64,000 bases of DNA from Mangrovibacter plantisponsor (GCF_003182475.1 NZ_QGTS01000018.1:1-64000); one strand, 5' to 3'. Counted from the first letter of the stretch, positions 46,400 through 57,114 are shown. Program-made: numbers and translations. The notes: generated from the sequence alone by a model not told the origin.

Positions 46400-47230
46400 A
46401 TGAACCCCTTTAAGCTCTCTGTAGATGCGCTGGAGAAAAAGGCCCGGGCGATTCGCCGCCGAATCATTGTGTTGAATGCAGAAAGCCCGGCTGGTGGCCA
46501 TACAGGTGCAGACCTTTCCCAGGTGGAATTACTGACTGCGCTGTATTTCCGCATTCTTAACTGTTCACCCTCACAGCAAAACAGCGAGACGCGGGATATT
46601 TATATCCAGTCGAAAGGGCATGCGGTTGGTGGCTATTACTGTGTTCTGGCGGAAGCCGGATTTATCCCGGTTGACTGGCTGGCAACTTACCAGCACGCCG
46701 ATTCACATTTACCAGGGCACCCTGTACGCCATAAAACGCCGGGTGTGGAACTGAATACCGGTGCGCTGGGCCACGGTTTACCCGTTGCGGTGGGCCTGGC
46801 GCTAGCTGCCAAACGCAGCCACAGCCCGCGCCGGGTATTTGTCGTTACTGGTGATGGCGAACTGGCGGAAGGCAGCAACTGGGAAGCGGCGCTGGTGGCA
46901 GCTCATTACGGGCTGGATAACCTGATTATCATCAATGACAAAAATAACCTGCAGCTCGCAGGTTCAACCAAAGAAATCATGAATACCGACCCGCTGGATG
47001 AGAAATGGCGTGCCTTTGGCATGGCTGTGACTTCGTGCCGGGGGAATGACATGGCTGATGTTGTCGCAACGCTGGAAGGATTAAAGCCAGAAGGCAAACC
47101 CCATGTCGTTATTGCTAATACCACGAAAGGTGCCGGGATTTCTTTTATTCAGGGCCGGGCTGAATGGCACCACCGTGTACCAAAAGGCGAAGAGATCCAA
47201 CTGGCACTTGAGGAGTTAAAAGATGAGTAA
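46400..47230 (+). CDS. Transketolase-like protein, N-terminal (TPP-binding) subunit
   Basis: 276 residues carrying the thiamine diphosphate half of transketolase: GHTGADLSQVELLTALYF, SKGHAVGGYY, GALGHGLPVAVGLALAAKR and the TPP motif GDGELAEGSNWEAALVAAHYGLDNL. The C-terminal half is a separate gene that overlaps by 8 nt, as in split transketolases used by sugar-specific pathways such as apulose-4-phosphate transketolase. ATG 46400 has GAGG 7 nt upstream; the longer frame from 46355 has none. Confidence 0.92.
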   Translation: MNPFKLSVDALEKKARAIRRRIIVLNAESPAGGHTGADLSQVELLTALYFRILNCSPSQQNSETRDIYIQSKGHAVGGYYCVLAEAGFIPVDWLATYQHADSHLPGHPVRHKTPGVELNTGALGHGLPVAVGLALAAKRSHSPRRVFVVTGDGELAEGSNWEAALVAAHYGLDNLIIINDKNNLQLAGSTKEIMNTDPLDEKWRAFGMAVTSCRGNDMADVVATLEGLKPEGKPHVVIANTTKGAGISFIQGRAEWHHRVPKGEEIQLALEELKDE

Positions 47231-48170
47231 TAGTGAACATTTAGCCACGGTAATGGTGAACGCCTTTATTGACGCCGTTGACCGGGGGGTAGACCTGGTG
47301 CCGGTTGTGGCAGATTCAACCTCGACGGCAAAAATTGCGTCTTTTATTCAAAAATTCCCGGGGCGCCTGGTGAATGTTGGCATCGCAGAACAAACGCTGG
47401 TGGGTGCTGCCGCAGGGCTGGCACTGGGGGGGAAAGTTGCCGCCACCTGCAATGCTGCACCATTTCTTATCTCGCGCGCTAACGAACAAATAAAGGTGGA
47501 TGTTTGTTACAACAACACCAATGTGAAACTGTTCGGCCTGAATGCCGGGGCAAGTTACGGGCCATTAGCCAGCACACATCACAGTATTGATGATATCGCT
47601 GTTCTGCGGGGTTTCGGAAATATTGAGATTTATGCACCATCAAGCCCACGGGAATGCAGGCAGATTATCGATTATGCGCTGGCGCATGTAGGCCCGGTTT
47701 ATATTCGCCTGGATGGTAAGGCATTGCCGGAATTACACGATGACAGCTACCAGTTCGAGCCAGGACGCATTGATGTGCTGCAGGAAGGCACCGATATCGC
47801 GCTGGTTGCTATGGGTTCCACAGTCTATGAAATCGTTGAGGCGGCAGCGCACCTGGCGGAACAGGGGATTCATGCCTGTGTCGTCAGTATTCCGTCTGTT
47901 CGCCCATGTGATACACAACAATTACTGAAGATACTGCGTTCCTGCAAGGCTGTTGTCAGTGCTGAAGAGCACAACATCAATGGCGGCGTGGGCAGCCTGG
48001 TGGCTGAAGTACTGGCCGAAGGTGGTTGTGCAATACCGCTGCGCCGCCTGGGAATTAAAGATGGCCAGTACGCGATTGCGGCAGACCGCAAAGCCACGCG
48101 TGCCTACCACGAAATTGACGCGGCGGGTATCGTGCGCCATGCCACCGCTCTGCTGGCACAGCAGCGCTAA
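47223..48170 (+). CDS. Transketolase-like protein, C-terminal (pyrimidine-binding) subunit
   Basis: 315 residues with the Pyr domain of transketolase: VNVGIAEQTLVGAAAGLALG (catalytic Glu), the THHSIDDIAVLRGF motif and a C-terminal transketolase_C domain (VSAEEHNINGGVGSLVAEVL). It forms the active site together with the preceding subunit. Together they should transfer a two-carbon ketol unit from a ketose phosphate, linking the imported sugar to the pentose phosphate pathway. Confidence 0.92.
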   Translation: MSNSEHLATVMVNAFIDAVDRGVDLVPVVADSTSTAKIASFIQKFPGRLVNVGIAEQTLVGAAAGLALGGKVAATCNAAPFLISRANEQIKVDVCYNNTNVKLFGLNAGASYGPLASTHHSIDDIAVLRGFGNIEIYAPSSPRECRQIIDYALAHVGPVYIRLDGKALPELHDDSYQFEPGRIDVLQEGTDIALVAMGSTVYEIVEAAAHLAEQGIHACVVSIPSVRPCDTQQLLKILRSCKAVVSAEEHNINGGVGSLVAEVLAEGGCAIPLRRLGIKDGQYAIAADRKATRAYHEIDAAGIVRHATALLAQQR

Positions 48171-48222
48171 AACAATAACAAGTGGGCGCATGCCCCGAAC
48201 AGAACTCTTACTGGAGAAAGCT

Positions 48223-49641
48223 ATGTCCCGAATTGCACAACAAATTACGATGGGCGTTATCATTGGTAACCGGGGTTTTTTCCCCAGCTACCTGGTGGCA
48301 GAAGCTCGCGAACAGGCGGTGGCGCTGTTTGCGCGCCTCGGTATCAGCACCGTGATGCTGGACGACACGCAAACTGAATTAGGCGGCGTTGAAACCCGCC
48401 AGGATGCGAAAGTGTGCGCTGAATTACTTAAAGCGCACAAAGACACGATTCAGGGCATAGTCGTGTTGTTGCCTAACTTCGGCGATGAAAAAGCAATCGC
48501 TGAAGCTATTCGTTTATCGGGCCTGAATGTGCCGGTGCTTGTCCAGGCGCAGGAAGATAATCTGGATAAAATGGGGCTGGCAACCCGCCGTGACAGCTTC
48601 TGCGGGAAAATCTCACTCTGTAATAACCTGCGCCAGTACAACATTCCCTTTACGCTGACTACGCAGCATGTCTGCGCGCTGGATGGTGAGGTATTCGCCC
48701 GTGACCTGCGCCAGTTTGAACAAGTCTGCCGGGTAGTTTCGGCAATGCGTAATGTGCGCGTCGGCGCGATTGGTGCCCGCCCGGCTGGCTTTAACACCGT
48801 GCGTTATAGTGAAAAATTACTGGAACGTATGGGGATCGCGGTTGAAACCCTCGATTTGTCAGAAGTCTTCACCCGTATTGGGCAACTGCGTGATGACGAT
48901 ATTCGTGTTGATGAAAAACGCCGTATCCTGCTTGATAACGCCGATGCCAGTGCCATCCCGGCAGATAAAATGCTCACCATGGCAAAACTGTTTGTCGTGA
49001 TCAGCGAATGGACCACAGCAAACGATATTGATACCACCGCCATTCAGTGCTGGACATCACTCCAGGAAAATCTCGGCATCAACGTGTGTTCTATTATGAG
49101 TGTGATGTCCGGGCAACTGATGCCCTCAGCCTGCGAAGTGGATGTGATGGGCGCGTTGTCTATGTATGCCCTTGCCAGTTGTAACCTCAACCCGGCTTCT
49201 ATTGCAGACTGGAATAACAACTTCGGCGAAGACCGGGATAAATGTGTCCTGTTTCACTGCGGCAATTTCGCTGCAGCCAGCCTGGAATCACCCAAAATGG
49301 GCACCGCCGATATCATTGGCACCACTGTAGGGAAGGAGAATACCTGCGGTGCCGTTCATGGCCGCCTGAAAGCGGGCCCACTGACCTACTTCCGGTTGAG
49401 CACCGATGACCTGACTGGTGAAGTGAAAGCCTATGTGGGTGAAGCGCAATCAGTGAATGACCCACTTGATACCCCAGGGTGCCGCGCAGTTATTCAGGTT
49501 CCTCACCTTGAAACGTTGCTGGCCTGGATTTGCCGCCAGGGCTTTGAACACCATGTTGCGATGAACCACTCATCAAGCAGTGCAGTACTGGTGGAGGCGT
49601 TCACCCGCTATCTGGGCGTGAATACTTACCTGCATCAATAA
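48223..49641 (+). CDS. FucI/AraA-fold sugar isomerase
   Basis: 472 residues from ATG 48223 with GGAG 6 nt upstream. It is related to the L-fucose/L-arabinose isomerase fold: VIIGNRGFFPSYLVAEAREQ, VGAIGARPAGFNTVRYSE, VMSGQLMPSACEVDVMGALS, VLFHCGNFAAAS and AMNHSSSSAVLVEAF. This is a divergent branch, not FucI or AraA itself. In this operon it probably converts an aldose to the ketose phosphorylated by the next gene. Substrate unassigned. Confidence 0.85.
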   Translation: MSRIAQQITMGVIIGNRGFFPSYLVAEAREQAVALFARLGISTVMLDDTQTELGGVETRQDAKVCAELLKAHKDTIQGIVVLLPNFGDEKAIAEAIRLSGLNVPVLVQAQEDNLDKMGLATRRDSFCGKISLCNNLRQYNIPFTLTTQHVCALDGEVFARDLRQFEQVCRVVSAMRNVRVGAIGARPAGFNTVRYSEKLLERMGIAVETLDLSEVFTRIGQLRDDDIRVDEKRRILLDNADASAIPADKMLTMAKLFVVISEWTTANDIDTTAIQCWTSLQENLGINVCSIMSVMSGQLMPSACEVDVMGALSMYALASCNLNPASIADWNNNFGEDRDKCVLFHCGNFAAASLESPKMGTADIIGTTVGKENTCGAVHGRLKAGPLTYFRLSTDDLTGEVKAYVGEAQSVNDPLDTPGCRAVIQVPHLETLLAWICRQGFEHHVAMNHSSSSAVLVEAFTRYLGVNTYLHQ

Positions 49642-49679
49642 CCAGGCGTGCCGGTATTCATTTGATTTGGAGACGCATC

Positions 49680-51224
49680 ATGTCGGTGAATAAGGGTGTC
49701 ATCATTGCACTGGATGAAGGGACCACCAATACCAAAGCAATTGCGATTGATGCACAGGGGAGGATTGTTGCCAGCGCGTCGCGCGCGCTGAGCATCGAAA
49801 CCCCCCATGAAGGCTGGGTACAACAATCAGGTGCATTATTGATTGAGGCATCGTTCGATGTTGTATCCCAGGTTTGCCAGGCGGTCGGTAGTGAGAATGT
49901 TGCAGCTCTGGCTATCAGCAACCAGCGAGAAACTGCACTTGGCTGGGAGCGGGCAACCGGCAAAGCCATTGGTCCGGCGATTACCTGGCAGTGTTCGCGC
50001 AGTGCCGGGTTTTGCCACAGCCTGCGGGATAACGGGCTGGAAGCGCGAATCAGGGAACTGACCGGGCTGCCTGTCGCCCCACTGTTCTCTGGTTCTAAAA
50101 TGCGTTGGTTGCTCCAGTCAGTACCGGATGGCGAACAGCGTGCAGCCCGGGGAGAGATTTGTCTGGGCACAGTAGATAGCTGGCTGTTGTGGCATTTTAC
50201 TGGCGGGCAGGCATTTTGTTGCGATGAGTCCAATGCTTCCCGTACCCAGCTTTTCAATGTGCATACCGCAGCGTGGGATGACGAGTTACTGAGTATTTTT
50301 TCGATTCCGCGTGGTGCTTTACCGGAAGTGAAGCCTTCCAGTGGGCTGTTTGGTTATACCCACTGTCCGGGTGTATTACCTGACGGCATTCCCATTCTGG
50401 CTATGGCGGGTGATTCCCATGCTGCACTGTTTGCTCATACTCTGGGCGAACCCGGGTGTGTGAAAGCCACCTACGGTACGGGTTCCTCCGTGATGGCGCC
50501 GGTTAACCAGCCCGGTGCAGATGTGGCCTGCCTGGCAACCACGGTTGCCTGGCATGATGGCAGCCAGCGGGTTTATGCCCTGGAAGGGAATATTCCCCAT
50601 ACCGGGGATGCGGTGACCTGGATGGCCGAAAGTACCGGGTTAAGTGAGTTACCGGCAGAGGAGGTGCGCGACGCATTAAACCACTTACCTTCAACGGTGG
50701 ATTCAACGCTCGGTGTTTATTTTGTGCCAGCGCTGACGGGCCTGGGCGCACCCTGGTGGAATGACCGGGCGCGTGGGTTGATTCAGGGTTTATCCCGCGG
50801 GGTTAAACGAGCACACCTGATTCGGGCGGCCCTGGAATCTATCGCTTACCAGGTGGCAGATGTGATTGATGCCATGCAACAGTGCCCGGGCTTCCAACTG
50901 CATACGTTGATGGTGGATGGCGGGCCGACTAAAAATGACTGGTTAATGCAATACCAGGCGGATTTACTCGGGTGCCCGGTTATGCGCAGCAATATTGCGG
51001 AGTTATCGGCAGTGGGTGTGTCTTTGATGGCAAGGAAAGCCCTGCTTAACCTGGCAACTCAGGAACTGCGGGCATTTTTGCCGGAGCACATTGCGTTCCA
51101 GCCAGATATGGCGCGCCATGAGCGCCTGCAGGTGCGCTGGCAGGAATGGCACCAGGCCGTAGAGAGCACGCTGTGGGCATGCCGCCAGCCGCAGAATACC
51201 CCGGCTGCATCCTGCCTGCGGTAG
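49680..51224 (+). CDS. FGGY-family sugar kinase
   Basis: 514 residues from ATG 49680 with GGAG 7 nt upstream. Phosphate-binding DEGTTNTKAIAID, LGWERATGKAIGPAITWQ, SNASRTQLFNV, the glycerol-kinase-like YGTGSSVMAPV and late motifs GLGAPWWNDRARG and DGGPTKNDWLMQYQADLLG. It resembles glycerol kinase, but the operon context (isomerase, split transketolase, pentose-type importer) points to a ketose. In the transketolase route for D-apiose an FGGY kinase makes apulose 4-phosphate; this gene could be that kinase or act on another ketopentose. Confidence 0.9.
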   Translation: MSVNKGVIIALDEGTTNTKAIAIDAQGRIVASASRALSIETPHEGWVQQSGALLIEASFDVVSQVCQAVGSENVAALAISNQRETALGWERATGKAIGPAITWQCSRSAGFCHSLRDNGLEARIRELTGLPVAPLFSGSKMRWLLQSVPDGEQRAARGEICLGTVDSWLLWHFTGGQAFCCDESNASRTQLFNVHTAAWDDELLSIFSIPRGALPEVKPSSGLFGYTHCPGVLPDGIPILAMAGDSHAALFAHTLGEPGCVKATYGTGSSVMAPVNQPGADVACLATTVAWHDGSQRVYALEGNIPHTGDAVTWMAESTGLSELPAEEVRDALNHLPSTVDSTLGVYFVPALTGLGAPWWNDRARGLIQGLSRGVKRAHLIRAALESIAYQVADVIDAMQQCPGFQLHTLMVDGGPTKNDWLMQYQADLLGCPVMRSNIAELSAVGVSLMARKALLNLATQELRAFLPEHIAFQPDMARHERLQVRWQEWHQAVESTLWACRQPQNTPAASCLR

Positions 51225-51232
51225 TTGCTGTA

Positions 51233-51273
51233 TGTTCCCACCAGGTTTGCGCTGTTGCAGCCTGGCGGGAACA
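51233..51273. terminator. Hairpin between the kinase and carboxylase genes
   Basis: TGTTCCC-CCAGG pairs with CCTGG-GGGAACA (one bulge on each side) in the gap between convergent stops. No U-tract; probably a bidirectional stop. Confidence 0.65.
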
Positions 51274-51281
51274 CCTTCCAG

Positions 51282-54200
51282 TTAACAGTCCTCAGGTTCA
51301 ATAATGGCAAGTAATTGCCCGGCATCCACCCGCTGGCCCTGCTGGCGCTGCACTTTACGAACCTTACCCTGTACCGGAGAAACTACCGGGATCTCCATCT
51401 TCATGGATTCCAGCAGGCCAATCACCTGGCCCGGCTCAATGCTATCGCCTTCGCTAACCATCCACTGCCAGATACTGCCTGCCACCTGGCTCTCCACGCC
51501 ATAACAGGTCTCCGGTATTGCATCATCGTCTGCCATCGCTGGAGCTTCTTCGGCAACATAGGTGAACTGTCCGTCAGCCCGCCAGCGAGCCAGTTCGTCA
51601 TCGAAAGCGGCCTGGCGTACCGCCTGGAAGTCTTCAATGCTCTGGGCTTCACTTGCCAGCCATTGCTGGTATTCCGCCAGGCTGAATTCCCCTTCTTCGA
51701 TACGCAGCGGTACTTCCCCCCAGGGGAAGCGTTCGCGCAACTGCATCAGTTCATCGTGGCTGACCGGGTAAAAACGGATTTGGTCAAAGAAGCGCAGCAG
51801 CCAGGGTTGGGTAAACTCGCGTGTTTGCCGGTCGCGGTTCCACATTTGAATAGTACGCCCGACAAACTGGTAGCCCCCCGGGCCTTCCATGCCATACACA
51901 CACATATAAGCGCCGCCGATACCCACCGAGTTTTCCGCCGTCCAGGTGCGGGCAGGGTTATATTTAGTGGTCACCAGGCGGTGGCGTGGATCCAGTGGGG
52001 TGGCAACCGGAGCACCGAGATACACATCCCCCAGCCCCATTACCAGGTAACGGGCGTTGAACACAATGTCTTTCACCTCATCAATATGCTTCAGACCATT
52101 GATGCGCCGGATAAACTCAATATTGCTTGGGCACCATGGCGCGCCAGGGCGAACAGACTGGGTGTAGTGATCGATGGCTTTCTGGCAGGCTTCGTCATTC
52201 CAGCTTAAAGGTAACCACAGGGTGCGCGAAGGCACGCGCCCGTCGCGCAGGTCGCCCAGTTTTGCGTCTGCGGCTGTAATGGCGTTGAGCAGCCTGTCGC
52301 GGGGTAACAGGTGCGGGTCGAAGTGAATCTGCAATGAGCGAATACCCGGTGTTAACTCCAGTTGCCCGGCAAGTGGCGCATTTTCCAGTTCCTGCATCAG
52401 GGCATGGACACGAAAACGCAGGGTAATGTCCAGGCGTTGTTCACCATATTCCACCAGTAAAAAGCGGTCACCTGCTGCCCGCAGGGTTAATTCTGGCATA
52501 CCGTCGCGTGCCGGGTCCTGCAGCAATATGGGGGAAGGCAGTGCGTCGGGGCTGGTTTCTTGCCCGGTGGGCATTGCGCCAATTCCGCTCAGTGCATCTG
52601 CCGTGCTCAATGTCACCGGTACAAACTGCACGCTGTCCCCGGCTTTAAGTTGCCCGAGCATCCATAAATCTGCATCGATAACCGTTGCCGGGCAGACAAA
52701 CCCACCTAATGAAGGGCCGTCCGGGCCAAGGATAACCGGCATATCACCGGTGAAATCGACGGAGCCAAAAGCATAAGCATTGTCATGAATGTTTGACGGG
52801 TGCATACCCGCTTCACCGCCATCCGGCCTTGCCCAGTTTGGTTTCGGGCCAATCAGGCGAATACCGGTACGGCTGGAGTTATAGTGCACCTGCCAGCGTG
52901 CGGCAAAAAACGCGGCAATGTCGTCCGGGGTAAAGAATTCGGGCGCGCCATGCGGGCCATAAATCACCCTTAATTGCCAGTTGTTGCTGAGTTCTGGCAT
53001 GGCAATATCTGTTGGTGTCGCGTTACTCCGCACTTCGGGAGCGGCCAGGTGCAGCACATCTCCGGTACGGAGCGCCCGCCCGGCGTGCCCGCCAAATTTG
53101 CCTAAGGTAAACGTGCTGCGGCTACCCAGGTAATACGGGCAATCCAGACCACCGGCAACCGCCAGGTAACTGCGGCAACCCGCGCCGTTAATTGCCCCCA
53201 GGCTCAGGGTTTGACCACGGCCGACGCGGGTTACTTCACCCATCAACACGGGGATGCCGTCCAGTGTGGCATCGAGAGTTGCCCCTGTCAGTACAACGGA
53301 GCAGGGCTGGTTAAATTTCAGCACCGGCCCGCGTAGGGTGATTTCCAGCCCGGCGGCATCCGGGGCATTCCCCAGTAAGGTATTTGCCAGGCGAAATGAA
53401 CGTGAATCGTAAGGGCCGGATGGGGGAACGCCCACATGCCAGTAACCTGTCCGGCCCGGCATATCCTGAATCGTGGTCAGCGTTCCGCCACTTAGTACAT
53501 CCAGCGTGTTGGGTTGCCAGTGGATTTGGCTCAGCGTGGAAGTCAGCATGCGCCCGTCACGCACGGCAGGCTGCTGAAGAATATGCTGCAACCACGCCAG
53601 ATTGGTTTCAATGCCATATAACCGGGTATCCGCCAGGGCGGTGTTCAACGCGTTCAGCGCAGTGTCGCGGTCTGGCGCATGGGTAATGACTTTTGCCAGC
53701 ATAGGGTCGTACAGCGGAGAAACCTCGGTGCCGGTCGCAATCCCGTGGTCGATGCGTAGCGTTGCGCCAGAAACCGAAGTGGGGAAGCTGACATCGCTTA
53801 ATAACCCGGCAACGGGCTGGTAATCTTTTGCCGGGTTTTCGGCATACAGGCGCACCTGGATGGCATGACCATGGGGTTGGGTTTTCAGGCTGCTTAATGG
53901 CACGAGTGTTCCCTGTGCCAGTTCCACCATCCAGCGCACAATATCCACGCCAAACACCATTTCAGTCACGCCATGTTCTACCTGCAGGCGGGTGTTCACT
54001 TCCAGAAAATAGAAACGGTCTGCTTCAGCGTCATAGACATATTCTACAGTACCGGCACTGCGGTATTTCACGGCCTGGCACAGGCGGATGGCGGTCTGCT
54101 GGAGTGCCTGGCGTGTTGGTTCGCTCAGGTGCGGCGCCGGGGTTTCTTCAATAACTTTCTGGTTACGCCGTTGTGCGGAACAGTCACGCTCACCCAGCGC

Positions 54201-54863
54201 CAGTACATTGCCCTGGCCATCGCCAAATACCTGCACTTCAATATGGCGCGCCCGGGCAATAAATTTCTCCAGGAAAACGCCGTCATCGGCAAAGTTATTG
54301 CCTGCCAGGCGTTTTACCCGTTCAAAGGCGGCCTGCAGTTCACTGGCGTCATTGCAGCGCTGCATACCGATACCACCACCACCAGCCGTGCTTTTCAGCA
54401 TAACCGGGTAGCCAATTTCCAGCGCTGACTGGAGTGCGGCGTCACAGTTCGTCAGCAATGCACTGCCGGGTAACAGCGGAACCTGCTGCTGTTGCGCCAG
54501 TTCACGCGCCCGGTGTTTCAGGCCAAAGGCGGCCATTTGCTCCGTAGTGGGGCCAAGGAACTGCACACCGGCGGCTCGGCAGGCGGCAACAAATTCGGCA
54601 TTTTCACTTAAAAAACCATAACCCGGATGCACCGCCTGAGCGCCACTTTCACGGATAATGGCAAAGAGCTTTTCCTGGTTAAGGTAAGTTTCACGGACGT
54701 TGCCATCACCCAGCGACCAGGCTTCATCGGCCAGGCGTACATGGCCTGCATGCTTATCTGCTTCGGCATACACCGCGATGGCGGTAATACCCATCTGTTT
54801 CAGGGTACGGATAATTCGCACCGCGATTGCGCCACGGTTGGCAATAAGAATTCGGGTTAACAT
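51282..54863 (-). CDS. Biotin-dependent guanidine/urea carboxylase
   Basis: 1193-residue multidomain carboxylase. Residues ~1-450 are biotin carboxylase (AVHPGYGFLSENAEF, GGGGIGM, ERDCSAQRRNQK, EVNTRLQVEHGVTE). The middle is the KipI/KipA-like carboxyltransferase of urea carboxylase (GPSLGGFVCPATV, ENSVGIGGAYMCVYGMEGPG). The end is a biotinyl domain with ESMKMEI; Lys1155 is the biotin site. There is no fused allophanate hydrolase. Proteins of this type behind guanidine-I riboswitches are now known to prefer guanidine, making carboxyguanidine with ATP and bicarbonate. The riboswitch and the CgdAB-like pair support guanidine here. It is the last gene of the operon, 80 bp after the deiminase gene. 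Confidence 0.93.
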   Translation of the reverse strand: MLTRILIANRGAIAVRIIRTLKQMGITAIAVYAEADKHAGHVRLADEAWSLGDGNVRETYLNQEKLFAIIRESGAQAVHPGYGFLSENAEFVAACRAAGVQFLGPTTEQMAAFGLKHRARELAQQQQVPLLPGSALLTNCDAALQSALEIGYPVMLKSTAGGGGIGMQRCNDASELQAAFERVKRLAGNNFADDGVFLEKFIARARHIEVQVFGDGQGNVLALGERDCSAQRRNQKVIEETPAPHLSEPTRQALQQTAIRLCQAVKYRSAGTVEYVYDAEADRFYFLEVNTRLQVEHGVTEMVFGVDIVRWMVELAQGTLVPLSSLKTQPHGHAIQVRLYAENPAKDYQPVAGLLSDVSFPTSVSGATLRIDHGIATGTEVSPLYDPMLAKVITHAPDRDTALNALNTALADTRLYGIETNLAWLQHILQQPAVRDGRMLTSTLSQIHWQPNTLDVLSGGTLTTIQDMPGRTGYWHVGVPPSGPYDSRSFRLANTLLGNAPDAAGLEITLRGPVLKFNQPCSVVLTGATLDATLDGIPVLMGEVTRVGRGQTLSLGAINGAGCRSYLAVAGGLDCPYYLGSRSTFTLGKFGGHAGRALRTGDVLHLAAPEVRSNATPTDIAMPELSNNWQLRVIYGPHGAPEFFTPDDIAAFFAARWQVHYNSSRTGIRLIGPKPNWARPDGGEAGMHPSNIHDNAYAFGSVDFTGDMPVILGPDGPSLGGFVCPATVIDADLWMLGQLKAGDSVQFVPVTLSTADALSGIGAMPTGQETSPDALPSPILLQDPARDGMPELTLRAAGDRFLLVEYGEQRLDITLRFRVHALMQELENAPLAGQLELTPGIRSLQIHFDPHLLPRDRLLNAITAADAKLGDLRDGRVPSRTLWLPLSWNDEACQKAIDHYTQSVRPGAPWCPSNIEFIRRINGLKHIDEVKDIVFNARYLVMGLGDVYLGAPVATPLDPRHRLVTTKYNPARTWTAENSVGIGGAYMCVYGMEGPGGYQFVGRTIQMWNRDRQTREFTQPWLLRFFDQIRFYPVSHDELMQLRERFPWGEVPLRIEEGEFSLAEYQQWLASEAQSIEDFQAVRQAAFDDELARWRADGQFTYVAEEAPAMADDDAIPETCYGVESQVAGSIWQWMVSEGDSIEPGQVIGLLESMKMEIPVVSPVQGKVRKVQRQQGQRVDAGQLLAIIEPEDC

Positions 54864-54943
54864 AAATCACTGGCCTCAGGCTATGCAGGTCGTCCTGCTT
54901 CAATCCTGGCGCGTCCTTGCGGGTCGTCCCGCAGCGCCCAACC

Positions 54944-55579
54944 TTACCAGACCGCGACTTCAACAGGAGTGGGGTGATAACCGTTGCAGGGGTTGTTAAG
55001 TTGTGGGCAGTTGGAAATCAGCACCAGTACATTCATGTGTGCTTCCAGTTCAACGTATTTTCCGGGTGCGGAAATGCCATCAGCAAACGTCAGGTCACCC
55101 TGTTCAGTAACGGGGACATTCATAAAAAAGTTGATGTTATGGGTGATGTCTCGCCGGGTCAGCCCGTATTCCGGGTGTTCGGCAACTGCCAGCATCCAGG
55201 AATCACGGCAGGCGTGCATATGGCGTTTTTCCAGGTCGTAACGCACGGTGTTACTTTCGGTAGCACAGGCACCACCCAGGGTGTCATGGCGGCCGCAGGT
55301 ATCAGCAACAATGGTCAGCATCGGGCGGTCTTCATTGGAGCGCAACACACTGGCAGTTGTCAGAAACAGGTTCCCCTGGCCGCGCAGTGTGTCGGTTACG
55401 CTGTAGCGTTCGGCAGTGTCATCGGCGTTAAAAAACAGGGTGTCGGCGGCCTGGTTTCCTTCCAGGTCCGTAATCCGTAAAACTTGCCCGGATTCCATCC
55501 GGTACAGCCAGTAATCACCGGCCGGTACAGCCATGCGGTACAGTGCATCGCTGGTTACTCGTGGGCTGGTTTGCAACAT
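54944..55579 (-). CDS. Carboxyguanidine deiminase subunit (UAAP, DUF1989 family)
   Basis: 211 residues of the urea-amidolyase-associated protein family: [35 protein letters not shown], metal-site-like [16 protein letters not shown] and [10 protein letters not shown]. Two such subunits form CgdAB, which removes ammonia from carboxyguanidine to give allophanate. GGAG lies 7 nt before the ATG, overlapping the end of the partner gene. Which subunit (A or B) is not assigned. Confidence 0.85.
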   Translation of the reverse strand: MLQTSPRVTSDALYRMAVPAGDYWLYRMESGQVLRITDLEGNQAADTLFFNADDTAERYSVTDTLRGQGNLFLTTASVLRSNEDRPMLTIVADTCGRHDTLGGACATESNTVRYDLEKRHMHACRDSWMLAVAEHPEYGLTRRDITHNINFFMNVPVTEQGDLTFADGISAPGKYVELEAHMNVLVLISNCPQLNNPCNGYHPTPVEVAVW

Positions 55580-55581
55580 GT

Positions 55582-56295
55582 TCAGACTCCTTCGCTCAGG
55601 TAATAGAGTTGGTTATTGCGCAGGCCGCGCTGGTTTTCTTCCCGTACCAGGCAGTGCTCTGCCAGTGGTTTGCGCTCACCATCAAGGGTGATACCCAGAG
55701 AAGCGCGCGGGTAATCGCCGCCTGCATGCAACGGGTGTGGGCAGGTATGCAGCAGTACCAGTGTGTCCATGGCAAAACGCAGGCGTACTTCGCTACCCGG
55801 CTTGCTGTGCAGCCCCTGGTGTAAAGTGCCGTCTGCGCCCGCCGTTACCTGGGTGAAAAAGTTGATATTGGCGGCCATATCGCGTTTCCCCAGGCCGTAT
55901 TTCGCCAGCTCAACCAGGAAGCTGTCGTAGCCATTCTGGTGGCGTTCATTGTGTGCGGCCTGGTAATTCAGCGCACCGAAGCGCTCAGCAACCAGGGCGG
56001 CGTTGCTGTTGCCGCAGACTGTGTCGTGCCAGCCAAAACTGTCTTCTTCTATGGCGCAGAAGATTCGCCCCATATCGGAATAGAGGCAGTGGCCGCGGCC
56101 AAGGCGGAACGTATGCTGGCATTTCAGCGTATCTGGCGCGTTATACCGCTCCAGTAAGTTCTCCGGGTTGTAAAACAGCACGGCTGCGTTGGCCCCGCCG
56201 TCAATGTCGGTCAGGGTGAGCGCCGTACCACGGCGCATCACCAGTGACCAGTGACTGCCCGCAGGCAAAACCGTGTGGTAGTTCAGGGTTGTCAT
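55582..56295 (-). CDS. Carboxyguanidine deiminase partner subunit (UAAP, DUF1989 family)
   Basis: 237 residues from ATG 56295, which has GGAG 6 nt upstream; an ATG at 56307 lacks one. Same family as its neighbour: [46 protein letters not shown] and [11 protein letters not shown]. It would form the heteromeric carboxyguanidine deiminase with the next gene. Metal ligands likely include the His and Cys of HDTVCG. Confidence 0.85.
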   Translation of the reverse strand: MTTLNYHTVLPAGSHWSLVMRRGTALTLTDIDGGANAAVLFYNPENLLERYNAPDTLKCQHTFRLGRGHCLYSDMGRIFCAIEEDSFGWHDTVCGNSNAALVAERFGALNYQAAHNERHQNGYDSFLVELAKYGLGKRDMAANINFFTQVTAGADGTLHQGLHSKPGSEVRLRFAMDTLVLLHTCPHPLHAGGDYPRASLGITLDGERKPLAEHCLVREENQRGLRNNQLYYLSEGV

Positions 56296-56316
56296 GGTTA
56301 TCTCCATCCAGGTGTA

Positions 56317-57090
56317 TCAGGCTGCACGGTTAACCAGCGGAGCTGGCCCGGCAGCAGGAGAGCCCGCCGGAGAACGATCCAGCGGGATGTCGTAAGTAAT
56401 GCTTGCGCCAAAGGCATCAGGAGCGTGCGGGTCGTGGCGCACTTTATCGAACACCCACAGGCGTGAACCCAGTGAGAACCCCTCTTTAAGGTCGTGGGTT
56501 ATCATAAAAATAGTGAGCTGATGCCGGGTCCATAGTTCGCTTATCAGCGTGTGCATTTCTGCCCGAATGCCCGGGTCCAGCGCTCCAAAAGGTTCATCAA
56601 GCAATAAAATACGCGGTTGTTTGATAAGCGCCTGTGCCAGAGCCAGGCGTTGCTGCATCCCACCAGAAAGCTGGTGAGGGTATTTGTCTTGTGCCGCCAG
56701 TAACCCAACCTGGTTGAGCATGTTGCGCGCCCGTTCACGAATGGCAGCACGGCGGCGGCCAAAGACTTTGCCAAGCCAGCGGGATTCACTGAATTCTTCC
56801 CCCAGCATGACATTGCCCAGAACGGTCAGGTGCGGGAATACCGAGTAGCGCTGAAAAACCACGCCACGGTTGGCATCCGGCTCTTTCGCCAGCGGTTTCC
56901 CTGCCAGCAGTAATTCGCCTTTGCTTGGGGATTCCGTGCCCAACAGCATTTTTAAAAAGGTGGTTTTACCGCAACCAGATGCCCCGACAATGGACACAAA
57001 CTCACCTTCATCAACACTGACATTCAGCCGTTCCAGCACGACCTGCCCGTCGTAGTGTTTCTCAAGGTTTTTCAGTTCAATTAACGGCAT
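56317..57090 (-). CDS. ABC ATPase of the guanidine importer (NitT/TauT type)
   Basis: 257 residues with Walker [10 protein letters not shown], signature [15 protein letters not shown] and Walker [14 protein letters not shown]. The NitT/SsuB-like family is common in guanidine-I riboswitch operons. Its stop lies 22 bp before the start of the deiminase gene. Confidence 0.93.
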   Translation of the reverse strand: MPLIELKNLEKHYDGQVVLERLNVSVDEGEFVSIVGASGCGKTTFLKMLLGTESPSKGELLLAGKPLAKEPDANRGVVFQRYSVFPHLTVLGNVMLGEEFSESRWLGKVFGRRRAAIRERARNMLNQVGLLAAQDKYPHQLSGGMQQRLALAQALIKQPRILLLDEPFGALDPGIRAEMHTLISELWTRHQLTIFMITHDLKEGFSLGSRLWVFDKVRHDPHAPDAFGASITYDIPLDRSPAGSPAAGPAPLVNRAA

Positions 57091-57114
57091 AACAGTTCCT
57101 TAAGTGGCCGGGGG

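Noticed and set aside
51315-52208. 297-codon open frame on the plus strand
   Set aside because: It is antisense to the carboxylase gene, has no own ribosome site and its sequence is the mirror of GC-rich codons; treated as a shadow.
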